Part shown: piece by piece, positions 45,676 through 57,447 of the stretch
Position numbering within the stretch: the first letter of the stretch is position 1
How the letters are laid out: every line of letters starts with the position of its first letter
Assembly (NCBI GenBank): GCA_022410635.1
Contig: JAJVDF010000490.1
Location: forward strand, 525,813 to 589,812
DNA: 64,000 bases
DNA from: Tretioscincus oriximinensis
Taxonomy: Eukaryota > Chordata > Lepidosauria > Squamata > Gymnophthalmidae
Direction of reading: 5' to 3'
Program-made: the position numbers and the translations under genes
Notes under the pieces: model-generated
The model's input: the letters and a program-made list of their open reading frames with translations, nothing else
Databases searched by the model: none
What the model was told of the DNA's origin: nothing

Positions 45676-46372
45676 AATTGTAGGCAATTGTCATTTTCTG
45701 ATCCAACGGTGATAGTGTTTTAATGCTCACTTAATACTTCTCAATTGGATGTGTGCAAAAACACGCTTAGTGCCATTGGAGGGATGTGGGGTTTTGATAA
45801 CAGACGGGTTGGCTGCTCCACTTGAATTACACCACATTACTTCAATGGACAGAAAAGGCCCGTTGATCCTCTGTACTGATCCCACGGCCCTTTTCCAAAC
45901 AGTAGGATAAGACTGAGAAATCTAAGATTGGCTGTGCTTTTGAGCCCTTGGTAAACTGCTGGGCTCTTCTGGGAGATTTGCGTGAGAGGCCACTGAAGCA
46001 TCTCTCCACATGTGCGTCTGACTTCGCATGGGAGAAAAACAGACAGGAGGATTAAGCGGGAATGACTGTCTCAAGCTATTAAAAGTAAATAATGAAGAGA
46101 TTATGCCTCTGATCACAGAAGGGGAAGTGGGAAGCTACTGGTCCTGCCTAGCCGTTTTGAGACAGATGTTACAAACTATTTTGCATACAAATGCGATCGT
46201 TTTGCTTTCTCGGATGCAAAAGAGTAAAATGGAATGAAATTTGGAAGTCTCATTTATGTATTTAATGGGAGGATTGTTGGATTCAAAACATTTGTTAGGC
46301 ATTTTGAAATTGTCTCTGTCTGAAAACCTTAGGCCAAATGTGAATTGAATATTCATGCTGTAGAGTATTGTA

Positions 46373-46500
46373 GTTCAACTGGTAGCCCTCCAAATGTACC
46401 TGAACTACAGCTTTCAGCCTTCCATTTGGGTCAGTAAATGGAATGGATTGCTGGGAGTTGTAGTTCAGAAACGTCTGGAGGGCTGCCAATTGGTTATCTC
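46373..46500. repeat. Foldback with GGGAGTTGTAGTTC arms, copy 2
   Basis: CAACTGGTAGCCCTCCAAAT..CTGAACTACAGC is mirrored by GGGAGTTGTAGTTCAGAAAC..GGAGGGCTGCCAATTGG. Confidence 0.65.
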
Positions 46501-46989
46501 TACTATAAAGCATGCTTAGGGAAAGAGTAGATGTTTTCAAATATGCTTCTATTCCGCTACAAAGATGTACAAATGTTCATTAACGTTTTTAAAGACCTTT
46601 TCCCTTCCCAGTGAGGAATTGTTCTTTTGGTTTTACATTTCCTTTATTGGATTGAGGGTTTTTAATGTGTTGGAAGTGACTGAACTTATTAAAATTCTTC
46701 TTTGTAATACTTAAATGACTTGACGACTCAGCAGTGTTATGAACAGGGGTTTGGCTTGCATGTTTATGGGGCAGAAGAGAATGAAAGAAGGTGTCATCTC
46801 CCTGGTCCTTCTCCCAGTATTTGTTCTGTTGAACGTGTTCTTTTTCCTTTTCCAGAATGTTCTTGGCTTTGGTTTCCTTGTTTTCTTCTGCTGGGTTATA
46901 GCGCAGCATGATGAATATCTAGTGAAGGTCCTTCCATTTTGTGCTCTGACCTTAGCTCTCAAAGGCAATATTTTGCCTCCTTCTGTTCA

Positions 46990-47075
46990 GACTGTGCCCA
47001 GGTGCAATTGGTGGGCCTCTGAGACAGAATGCTGGACCAGATGTGCTCTGGTCTGATTCCGTAAGGTTCTTCTTG
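46990..47075 (+). mobile_element. CR1 3' end
   Basis: GCCTCTGAGACAGAATGCTG then GGTTCTTCTTG. Confidence 0.65.
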
Positions 47076-47213
47076 TAATCAAAATATAAGCTTCATGTAT
47101 TTTCTGATAAAATGTATAACCAGTACAAGGTATTTTAGCTTCTTTTCTGCATACAGTTTTCAGCAGCTTTATACATGCAAAGAGTGGCAAACATAACATT
47201 GGGAAGCCTTATC

Positions 47214-47284
47214 TATATTGAGCTTTATTCTGGTGTATCTTAGAATAAAAGCTTTACCACCCACAGGCTGGTGTAGACTACATT
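47214..47284. mobile_element. Foldback family C, left arm only
   Basis: GAGCTTTATTCTGGTGTATC and CACCCACAGGCTGGTGTAGA match the left arm. Confidence 0.5.
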
Positions 47285-47374
47285 TTGAGCATTGATGGTT
47301 CCACCGAGGTAGGGTTGCCATATTTTGGCAGCCCAAAACTGGGACAGGGTGGGTGGGTGTGCACGAACATGAAG

Positions 47375-48085
47375 TCTGGCTACAACGTCTGGGTTTCTGC
47401 AGCCTTGAAAGAGCATTTAAGAGGTGTTCTGATTGAAGTGTATAAAAGTATGCATGGGGTGGATAAGGTGAATAGAGAAAAATATTTTATCTGCCACACA
47501 ATACTAAGACCAGGGGGCACTCCTTGAAACTGATGGGCAGAAGAATGAAGACAAAGGAAAGTATTTTTTTCACCGAGAGGATCATTGGCCTTTGAAATTT
47601 ACTTACAGAAGAAGTGGTGGTAACTACACTAGATAGCTATAAGACAGAATTAGACACATTCATAAACACGAAGAAGAAAAAGAACTGGGTTCTTATACCC
47701 CACTTTTCTCACCTTTCAAAGGGACTCAAAGCGGCTTACAAGGGTTTTTTGCCCGAAGGCTGACACTCTGTCTTCCCCACCAGACTGTGGTGGTTCCCAT
47801 GTAACTACTTGCAGTCAGTTGAAATTTCTTGCTGTTCTTGCTTTCGAATAGCTGGGTTGGCTAGAGCTACCATGCCTAAGGGTGTAAATAGCTACTAGGA
47901 TGGATCTTTTGATACTAGGATGGAGCAACAGGCAGTATTCCTGAAATACCACTTGCAGGGAGTTGAGAACAGGTGAAGATTTTGCCTTGTGTTTCAGACT
48001 GCCCATGTGCAATTGATGGGCCATTGGATGAGACCATGCTCCAATAGATGTGCTCTGGCTCCACTTATGTTCCTATGTTCTTAGG
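47375..48085 (+). mobile_element. CR1 LINE with nested SINE
   Basis: CR1 coding remnant (TGCATGGGGTGGATAAGGTG, ACCAGGGGGCACTCC) and 3' part (GGATGGAGCAACAGGCAG), ending TTCCTATGTTCTTAG. Split by a SINE at 47670-47872. Confidence 0.8.
47670..47872 (-). mobile_element. SINE family 2 fragment nested in CR1
   Basis: Reverse orientation tail and body only (AAAAGAACTGGGTTCTTATA to GGGTTGGCTAGAGCTAC). CR1 sequence resumes on the far side. Confidence 0.75.
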
Positions 48086-48255
48086 GTGATCAACCAGTGG
48101 AATAGGTTGTCACAAGAGTGAGTTCTCCTTCACTGGAAGTGTTCAAATAGAAACTCAACAGCCATCTGGCCAAGATGGTTTAGTGAATCCTGTATTGAAC
48201 AGGGGGTAGGAGCCGATGACTCTGGAGGTCCTTTTCAATTTTATGATTCTTTATT
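48086..48255 (+). mobile_element. CR1 3' end of a second subfamily
   Basis: TGGAATAGGTTGTCACAAGA, GCCATCTGGCCAAGATGG, and TTTTATGATTCTTT as the terminal motif. Confidence 0.7.
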
Positions 48256-50221
48256 TCCCAGCATTGTCTGCAGCAGTGCATTATTCCCAAGTCCTTTCCC
48301 ATACAAATACTAATCAAACCCAGCGGAAATAACAGGCATCACTGACTTGTAGGAAATTTACGATCTATTTGATCCTACTTAACAGCAGAATTTTAACCCT
48401 TCCCCATGTAGGTAGCTAGACAACACACATTTTCACATTCCTAAATTTAAGCAAAAAGCTGGGTTTTAAACTTAATCTCAAAGAATCTCTGTAAACCTTC
48501 AGTCTTTTCCCTTTGTGGGAGACTGAGGAAAAAACAAAGGAGAGAGCTATAGTTAGAAGAAGAAATGTGGAACTGTACCTATGCTTATTATAAAAATCCA
48601 AGCTTCAATGGTTGTGGAAAGAAGATATTGTAGGAGGTACAGCTCATAAGGTCTGCAATATCTGCTGAAGTTTTTGTTTTTCCACACACAATAAAACTGC
48701 AATTTTCCTTTTTTATGGCCATACCAGAGCCTTCTAGAGTAAGATAGTAATGATCTGAAACCCACATTTCTTGAGTTAATATTTTTTTTGTATATAGATG
48801 CACTTTATGTTCCCCCAAAGTGGAGTGAAAATATTTGTGCGTCTTTTGGTCAGAATGTTCTTTTTTCTTATTTTCCTAGGTGCGTCTTATGATCTGGTGT
48901 GTCTTATCTTAAAAATACAGTAGATAATTTCTAGATTTCATGCAAAAAGCAACTCCACTTTTCAAAACCCCAACCAAATAGGAGCATAGGAAAGAATGAA
49001 CAAGCAACAACATTTTAAAATTTGTATTGAACTTTCTAAAATGCAAGTTCTCAACACAAGACTCTAAGTTGGAGAAGTGTTATCAGACAATTATCCCTTT
49101 TATAAAATGTGCACCTTTCGTAGGGATCCAAAAAAATCAGGTGTTCAAACCAGTCACAATTCTGCTTCATATTTTCACATTGTATTACTTTTCCTTGAAG
49201 TCTGGTCATTTGTTTCTAATTGTCCTCTGCTTTCTTAAGCCCTGATTAATTCGTCCTCTCCTAATTGCCTGGAATCACCCTGGACATTCTAGATGTTGTC
49301 AGACACAGGCATGGGTAAAATGTCTGTAAGCCCTGATTTCAGTTCTCTCTGGAGCCATGCTTTAAGCAAATCTAATTGTATCCTAAGACACAGTGACCTC
49401 CCTGCCTTGCAAGTGCAAGTTCCATTATGGTACTGACTAGGCTTGTTAATGGAACAAAATTAAAGAGTGGGTTGCATATTGCTCAGCTAAAAGTGTCCCC
49501 TCCAGAGATGAAAAAGTAGTATCAGAAAGAAGAAAACTAATATTTAAGCCAATCACAACTGAGACAGTAGTCACAAAACCAGTTCAATACTAGCCTATTC
49601 CAGGATTTATGAATAATTTGGTTTCCTAGTTTTAATTCATTTTCCCCATACTTTCACAGTTCATTCTGACTCTTCTTATTCTGTTAGCTCCTGACAAGTA
49701 AGATTCTCTGCATGTGTATCACTCTCATCAGCCATTTTGTTTGCTTGTTAAGAAAAAGTCCAGCTGTTGTTCCTCCCAACTATTGGATAGTTTGTTGCCA
49801 TTATCAAATTTCTTTACCTCTCACCCTTGCAAGTTCTAATTAAACTATCCACACCCCAAAGTTTTTCCACAATAATATAAAGCGCTTTGATAGCTGTTTT
49901 TCCTGATAAACCAATAATCTGGTTTATCGGCTTTAACACCCCAAATTTGTCAGTTTGTATAACAATTGGTGTTGCAAATGCTACACAAATTTGACTTCCA
50001 GGTGGATTACTGATCCTGTCTAGACACAGCCAAAGTTAAAAATTACTCAGATTGTTCAGTTAGTATAAAAGAAGAGGATTAGTGGACTCGCGTTGGTAAT
50101 TTTGCTGAAGGATTTATATTTGGTTTGAAAATTTGAATTACTGGTGTAAGCTTCCAACCGAAGGAAGGGAGACCTTCATTGTAGGTTTTTGATCCCATCC
50201 AGAATGGAATAGAAAACCAAG

Positions 50222-50430
50222 AGCTAGCCTGTTAAGATTAAAATGTCGCACTCTTATCTGGGAGTCTCCCAGTTTGATTCCGCATTCCTAGGTGAATCCT
50301 TGGGCTAGTTGTATTCCCCAGAGCGCTCTCAGCCTTACTTTCTCTGTTGTGAACAAAACATTAGAAGATTATGCAAGTCACTTTTTGTCCCTCTGGGTTG
50401 AGAAAAGCGGGATTTAAAAATCAATCCTTC
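50222..50430 (+). mobile_element. SINE, diverged, possible mosaic
   Basis: Head and middle follow family 1 (CTTATCTGGGAGTCTCCCAG), but the end (CTCTGGGTTGAGAAAAGCGG) follows the family 2 tail. Confidence 0.5.
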
Positions 50431-52194
50431 TCTTCATCTGTGGGACATGCTTATCTAACTGTACGTATGGGGATTGGAATCTGTACCCATAATTCTTATC
50501 AAGCAATAGGGCACTGCAGGACAAGAGTAACTTCTGGGAAAGAAGAACAGAAATGGCACTCCTGGGAATAACTTCTTAAATACTTTGCTGCCTGGTCCAT
50601 TCTTCTTCACTGAGGTATAGTCCAAAACCAACATTTATGCATTCTTACTGGAGATTCAGTTTAGCTCACTGATTGACAGAAACATGGAAACTAGATACTC
50701 AAGTTGGCCATGGAAGACTGCAGTGCAGCTATTTAATTCTTTCTTGCCCTTTGCTCCAAAACTTCTTTCATAAGTTGATTTCCTTCAGAGGACCAAGATA
50801 GGGACAAAACAGTCCAAAAATGGAACTTTTTTAAATTTTGGGTTAAGTCATATGTTTTCCCCAGTATATCGGCCTGAGAGGATGGATAGTAAGAAAGACT
50901 AGCAGGCTGGGAGATCCCTCAGCTCAGATCTTGGCATCTAGTTCTTTTTCATTTAAAATGAGGAATCAAAACGCACCCGTCTTGTGACTTGTTTTTGGCA
51001 ACTTATGCTTTCTGGGGAGCATTATTTCTTCCACTTGGGAGGTCAGAAGTGGTAAACTTCCAAGATGGAATACATTTCACAGGCATTGGTTAAGATTGCC
51101 ATGCCGTTTTCTATTTAATCTAGGAACTGCTGAAATGTTATAAATTCAATATATACTGTAGATTAATTTAGGAAATACAGTGCCATCTGCATACATAATT
51201 GTTGAATGTCTATGATTGAAGAGGAGCTATCAGAAGAGGTGAAAATAATTCCCAATCCCAAACAAAATAAGTAGAAATTGCTGAAAGTATAAAAGGCTGC
51301 TCAAAGTCCTGGCTGGATTGTCATAACAAATAACTGAAAGTTCTTTGGATAATTTACAGTGAGAAACATTAAAAAACCCTAAAAAAGCTCTTTGAGAAAA
51401 TTTTTGAAATCAAGTTTTTATTCATAATAGTGCTGTGTTTTGTTTAATGAGTTTCTAAGGCTTTCTCATGGGGGTGGGTAGGTGAAAGAAATGGTTTCGA
51501 GAACTGAGATATGAATTCTTTCCTCCGCCATTTTTTCCCATTTCCAGCTGTTTCATCATCTGCACAAGATTTGCGTTGGTTTTGGAGTTAAATAGTTACA
51601 TCGATTGAGTAATCTGTTTTCAGAGTGTGTCCTCTTCGTGCGCTCGCTCCATCTCTTTTTCTTAAAAAAAGTGCATCGCCTTTGAGGGAGAACTCCTTTC
51701 CAGGAATATGTGGCTTTGTGAATGATGCATTGCGAAAGCGCTCCCTCTGTGGATTATAGGGGAAAATCCACACAGCTTTTACTCCTGTTATTTTCCCTAG
51801 CCTAACTGCTAGGGTTGCTTTTAAACCTTCAAGCAAAAGTAAAAGAAAACTAATTAGTTAACCGGTTGTCAGTTCATTACCCAGAGGCAATTTGACATAC
51901 TTGTGGAATTCATACAAGTCTCAGACACTAATAAGAAAAAGTTGGTAGGCTGAACTTCCATGGACTTAGTCCACTTATTCTGATGCCATGGGATCTGAAG
52001 TGATTCAAGTCCCTTGCATAGCTGGAAGTGTTGTTGATATATACAAGTTATATATACAAGATATATATCCAGAGGCACCAACTGTGAATGTTCCCATGCT
52101 TGAGATAAAAGGCCTTCAGATTTGTCTGTGTATTCCCTTTGGGTAATACAGTATACCTTGATGAGACTCCTGAGATATTTCCATTTAGATTAGG

Positions 52195-52270
52195 TATTTA
52201 TTAAATTAAAGCTTCTATTCTGCCCTGTGCCTGAAGATCTCAGGGCAGGTAACAACAATAAAAATAAAGT
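52195..52270 (-). mobile_element. L2-like LINE 3' tail
   Basis: TTCTATTCTGCCCTGTGCCT then GAAGATCTCAGGGCAGGTAA, the complement of the shared tail. Confidence 0.6.
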
Positions 52271-53358
52271 AAAAAACAGATGTATATAAAGATAAGAACA
52301 ATGCCTGAAAGTGAGGAGAGCAAGCTGTTTCTATAGCCAAAGGTTTTGCATCTCCATGGGAAATTCCAGAAGTGTTTTGTGTAATTCCTTCTAATGTTCT
52401 TTTGTGGAATATTTAGAAAGGATTTAATAGAATGTAGTGTTGGACAGTTGCCTCTCAGCCTCATGAATGAAGTCTGATTGGTTCCTGATGATTACAATTC
52501 CTCCTTTGTCGACTTTTTTGGTGACAATTTTTGGATTATTTGTGAGGCTGTGTATGGTGTCCTTTCTTTGCCTGATAAATTGTATTGCTTATTCTGAATA
52601 GGTATGGCAGTAGAAACATTCTAGGTAAAGCCTGAGTTTCGAACACTGACCAGGAGGGAAGTATTTATGTGGGTTTCTTCTTTTTATGGCTTTGAGATGT
52701 ATTGTATATTGGTGTATATTTATTGAACTATCAAACAGGTGTGATGCCTGTTATGCTGAGCAGTATCGTTGCCCTTGAGGTATTCCTAGGGATGTAGCTG
52801 ATGGGAAGAAAGTCATTATAGTTTTATATAGTTTTCAAAATCTGATTAAAGCTTACTTCACCCAATCTTTGATTCTCAGCTTCCTCTGGGGTTTTCTCCT
52901 GGCTGGGTAGGTGGCTGTATTAGACAGAAGATTCTATTTTAAATGTGTTATACTAATTTAAAATTGGATTTCTACATGGAATGTGTTTCTAGCTTAGCTT
53001 TGTTGCCTTGTATATCCATGTGTAGACTACATATTCTCCTGTACAGCTGTCAAAATCAGAGTTCAGAGTACTGAAGAAAGTTTAGATCTTTTTCTGATTT
53101 CATTCGTATGGCCGTTTCTAAAGAGTCTCCAATGAATTTTTCCAAGGATTGCTGTTAGGCTGGAGAAATGTTGATAAGCTTACAATAGATATAAATACTT
53201 ATTATTTCTTTGAAGGTTTGAATGTAATCAAAGTATTTCTTTAATATGTTTATATATATTTAAAATGTTTTAAGTATCAAAACGACTTGGGGACAATCAG
53301 GACGCAATCGTAAACGTAGACCTCCTCAAGCCATTTTTAATTTAATGCTGGTTGACTT

Positions 53359-53707
53359 CAAAGATGGTCACTAAGCCATCTTCCTATAGGCAGAAAACAA
53401 CGTCCCAATGACAGATGGACTAAAGGAGCTTCCTCACTCCCAGGGCTAACTGTGGTGCAGGCTGGGAACTGTAGTCTGCAGAACAGGACCTCGTGTAGGC
53501 TGCATTTTCCAGCAGGTCCTGCCATCACAGCAGCAACATTGTTACGTCTTGCCTTTGCTGCTGCTGCTGGTGCCAACTCTGCTGCAGCTTCCTGCAGCTA
53601 CTTGGCATCCAAGCTTTTATAATAAACACTTGCCATTGTGAAAAAACGGCATAGAAAAGCAGGCAGAAATATAAATAAGAACCATGAAATCGGAAACAGA
53701 AATTCTA
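53359..53707 (+). repeat. Dispersed repeat L (LTR-like), copy 2
   Basis: Second copy of the 555-881 unit, with AATAAA at 53621-53626. It continues into AAGAACCATGAAATCGGAAA, a block that in copy 1 lies beyond a CR1 insertion (1485-1513). Confidence 0.5.
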
Positions 53708-53815
53708 CTGCCCAGGTGCATCTGGTGGGCCTCTGTGTGACACAGAATGCTGGACTTGATGGGGTGTGGCCTGATCCAGTATGGCTCTTCTTATGTTCTT
53801 ATGTTCTTCTTATGT
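53708..53815 (+). mobile_element. CR1 3' end
   Basis: CATCTGGTGGGCCTCTGTG, ACAGAATGCTGGACTTGAT and repeated TTCTTATG units. Confidence 0.8.
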
Positions 53816-56213
53816 ACTGGAGGTAGAGAAATACGAAAGTGATTCTCCATCTATACTGGCATTCTCTCTCTTTTCTTGGACTGTATTTGCAAAGCCAATA
53901 TGGACAGAAGGGGTGTGTTCAGAGGGTGACACCTTTTCTACACATTGGCTTTGCAACTGGCTTGCAAGTTGGGAGGGTTGAGTATTCAGCAGCAGGAGAC
54001 CAGTAGCAAAGTTCATATTTGTCTTTTTAGTTTTTTAAAGCCATTTTAGCACTTTTGGTGCTTAAGTAATGCCTAGAAGATGGAAATGATAACACAGTTG
54101 GAGTGAGTAAGACCATAGTGTCAGTAACCAGTACAGAGAGGAAGGGAAGATGCTTATATGGACAGTGCAATTATTAGCAAACGGGTCTCAATTTGGATAG
54201 AGATGTGAACAAAAATGGTGTCCAGTCTGGGGGTGAAACAGAAGACGGAACTTCTAGTGTGAGTTCTTGATTTTCAAACCAATTTGAAGAACACTACAGA
54301 ACAGTTGTAACAGCGGGTGTGTGACTACACCCTAGAATTTTGTATGCCAAGCGTCAAACCTTGAACCTGCTTCTGGAGTGAGTTGGCAGCCAGTGCTGTT
54401 ATGCCAGCCCTCATTCTCAATCTTTAAGAAGGTTTAAAAATAACACACATAAAATATGCAAATAGAAACATGAAGACAGGCACCTTATACTGAAACATAG
54501 CAACCTGCTGCTCAACAATCCCCCCCCCTAAGTTGGAAGACACTATTTGAGACGTGGTGCTGGAGGCCTCCTGCGTGTTGCCATTGCAAGACTTAATTTC
54601 CATATTGAAGATGCATCTTGTAAATTGGCCTAGGATGTCAAAGGGCTGTTTCATGATATTATGGGTCTATCCACAGTAAGTAGCATTACATACCTTTGAT
54701 CTGGTTTTTACTATATTTAGGATAAATCATTTTTGGTCACTTTGGACTTGTAGTGTCTGTTCTTCACTGTAGGGGTGAAGGACCTCAGAGGCTTATGTAA
54801 TTTGATTATTCACAAGGTGAGCAGAACCATTGACACCACTCCCAAGAGCCCTTAGCGATCCTGCAGAACTCTTAAAGGCATCTTTGTCTATGGGGTGTTA
54901 TGTTTGATGAGGAGATGTCTGACAGTTAGATAAAATATTGGATAAAGTTCAATTTGAATCTGACCCAATACAAATAAAAACATTATCATGCTTACCATAT
55001 ACAATGATGAAGATAGTGACTTATTTCTTTCTCTCCGTTACATTCTCAAATAGTCATCAGCAGAACTATTCCTTTTGCTTCGCTTTCTATTGACATCTAG
55101 CTGCATTTTGTAGCTTGTTGTGATCAATTTGTGAATCACTTTCAGGACAAAGTCAAGTTCACATGGCATTGAATCTCACATCTGGAAGTGGTTGACTGGA
55201 AATATCCAGTTGTTGGCTGAGGGAGTGGGCAAGTTGTTTGTAGGGGTTCAGCTAACCACTCATTTCCTTGATTCTTGTTTTTCATGGCTGATGAAAGTTG
55301 ACTGAGAGGATAGCTGGATGGGTCAAGGGGAATGGCAAATGCCTCTTTACATGATGGGGAAATACCATCCCTTAAGAAATTGTAATTCTGAATAATATTG
55401 AATAACTACAACTGAGATGTTGGTATCTTCTTTCCTGGCATAGTTTTGGCTACCCCAAAGCAGACATTGTGTAGGAAAGTGGGTTGTCTAGACCTATTCT
55501 GATCTGTTACAAGAATGTTCAACACAATCAGACGACAACACAATCATAAACACGACCTTTATCAGGAGATGGATAGGGGCAAGATGACCTTGTTGATAAT
55601 CCTTGCTTTTATCAGTGACTTTTGATACCATCAACAATGAAATCCTGCTTGAGTGACTGGGACCATGTTGCACTGTTCTACAGTGGTCGACTTCCTAGCT
55701 CCAAGGAATTCTTAAGAGTTCTTCAGTAGATGGTTCTGTCTACCTATATCAGGCTGTTGGTGGAGGTCATCAGGATTTTTGTAATATGTAGCTGAATTAA
55801 AAGGACATGTCAGACCTGCATTATAGGATGTTTAGCCTTAGGCTGCATCCAGACATCACTTACTTAATCCACTATAAAATCTAGAACTGAAGAAGTGGAC
55901 TTGTCTATGAAGGCTCATTCTGCCTACCTTTTAAACTAAATATCAAGTAACTGGGTTTTGGACCAGTTTAAGAATATGCATGTTGATACAACTTCATGCC
56001 AACACCGGAAGAAGACAAATTACAGCTCTTCTTTGAAACATCCAAGTCTTGCTAGTGACATCTCTTTCCTGAGTACTTCCCAGAACATTTGGTCCACGTC
56101 TTACTGTTTCATGTGCTCTTGCTGAACATATCAAATATATGCAAAGATGCAGNGGTGACCCTCTTTCTAGATATTGTGGACCCAGACAAACACGGCTGAA
56201 AATTACTCCACTG

Positions 56214-56296
56214 GGTTATTCTGGAATAAAACACCATCTGGACTGCATTATTCTGGAACTATAGCAACTTTAGTGGAATAAATAAGTGATACTTAG
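56214..56296. repeat. Short foldback repeat M, copy 2
   Basis: TTATTCTGGAATAAAACACC, TCTGGACTGCATTATTCTGG and TAGTGGAATAAATAAG in the order seen at 6693. Confidence 0.45.
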
Positions 56297-56542
56297 ATTT
56301 AGTTTCAGAGAAGATACTGAAGAGACACTTAGGAATTAGATTGCTAAGGAGTAAACTTGGAAAATGAGAAATATTTGAGAGAAGCTGGCTGACTTATTTT
56401 CTGTTTAAAAAAACGTGTTTCCAAATTACTGGAAAACAGTAACGTGTTTTGAAATGAGGTATATATGCACTGGAGTATTTTTGGGGGGAATGTAAGGGAG
56501 GTACAACTTTGCCCTGAGTTCACAACCAGACTAGTGACCTAT

Positions 56543-56618
56543 ACTGCTCAGAACAATTAAGGGAACACTTAGTGTTACACTGTTATGTTAACGAGTTCCC
56601 TTAATTGTTTTGAGCAGT
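56543..56618. mobile_element. 76-bp palindromic MITE
   Basis: ACTGCTCAGAACAATTAAGG..GAAC is mirrored by GTTC..CTTAATTGTTTTGAGCAGT around a short centre. This matches small DNA transposons with CTGCTCAAAA ends. Confidence 0.7.
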
Positions 56619-57270
56619 GCAGTTCACTTGAAATTACAAGAAGATCGGCAGATCAGTGAAGTCTCCCTTCCTAGAGATTTTAAGGTATTACAGGAAGGTC
56701 TCTTTTGTGCAGGTGAGATAAATTTGAGCACAATAGTTTACAGTTTAGACATAATTGTAGCACGCTGAATAAAATCCCCATTTTGGGTTTTATTTGGAAC
56801 AGCTGAGATACGTTGGCTAATGAAGTGGCTTTTGTGGGCTGCATTTAAATTATTTGTTAGAAAAAATGGAATACCCTGATGTTTGAGAAAAGAAATTGAA
56901 AGGCATTAAGGTGATGAGCACATGTCTTTTATTAGTCATATTAGCTTGGACTAATGGGTGTTGTAATTAGGGACATGCAGAGGAAAACAGCTTATATCGA
57001 AGAGATCTCTCCTTTCTTTTGGTTCCATTATATCCAAGAAATTTTCCAATAAATACAATTCCTGTGCCCATTCGTTAATTCTGCTACAGTGTCTTTTTCT
57101 GAGTAGCATAATCTCCTTTTGATTGTAAGCATGAGAGAAGGCTCTACATTGTTGTAGAAGTTCTAAATACTCTCTGAAAAGAGTGTGTGAGAGTGGAAAA
57201 AAAATAAAATATGCTGGAGGTTCCCGTTGTGATTCTAGAAACTAATCAATATTTATATATTTTTTTTCAG

Positions 57271-57447
57271 GAGGATTGTTCCTTATGGGTTGGCGAATTT
57301 TCGGGGAAGCTTCAGAAACAAAAGGTCTACGGAACTGCATCGTAAGAGTTTACCTTTGTCAAAATGGCCTCTGTCACGCTGCTCCTGTGTTGACAGATGT
57401 GACAAGCAGTGCATGCATTTTTGCACAAGGACCCAGAGTGACCAATG
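57271..57447 (+). CDS. EDN3: EDN3 exon 3: big-ET tail and endothelin-like domain
   Basis: The acceptor is a T-run ending in cag and the donor is gtaaga; the exon keeps the frame from exon 2 (GA|G). It starts RIVPYGLANFRGSFRNKR, matching the human big-ET-3 tail and its basic processing site RGKR. About 22 residues further on is the endothelin-like domain (57380-57424), which reads C-S-C-V-D-R-C-D-K-Q-C-M-H-F-C. Human EDN3 has four cysteines in this 15-residue domain, at positions 1, 3, 11 and 15. All four are kept here and a fifth is added at position 7, where human has Tyr. The domain's function is not settled. The exon ends in phase 2 (TG). Without splicing the frame would stop two codons later at TAA (57449-57451), so a downstream exon is needed. 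Confidence 0.97.
57380..57424 (+). other. EDN3: Endothelin-like domain with five cysteines
   Basis: Fifteen codons encode the second cysteine motif of the precursor. Codon 7 is TGT (Cys) where the human protein has Tyr. The base call is unambiguous and the neighbouring DK, C11 and HFC residues are conserved. Confidence 0.9.

Larger units (their letters stand above)
27912..57270 (+). other. EDN3: EDN3 intron 2 (29 kb)
   Basis: The gap between the exon carrying ET-3 and the exon carrying the endothelin-like domain. Its repeats are listed separately. Stretches where I see nothing specific are 28490-30270, 30800-31340, 32700-34395, 34565-35460, 36790-37480, 37565-38620, 38765-41900, 43605-45055, 45680-46370, 46505-46985, 48260-50220, 50435-52190, 52275-53355, 53820-56210 and 56625-57270. 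A conserved enhancer could be hidden in any of these; none is identifiable by eye. Confidence 0.85.
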
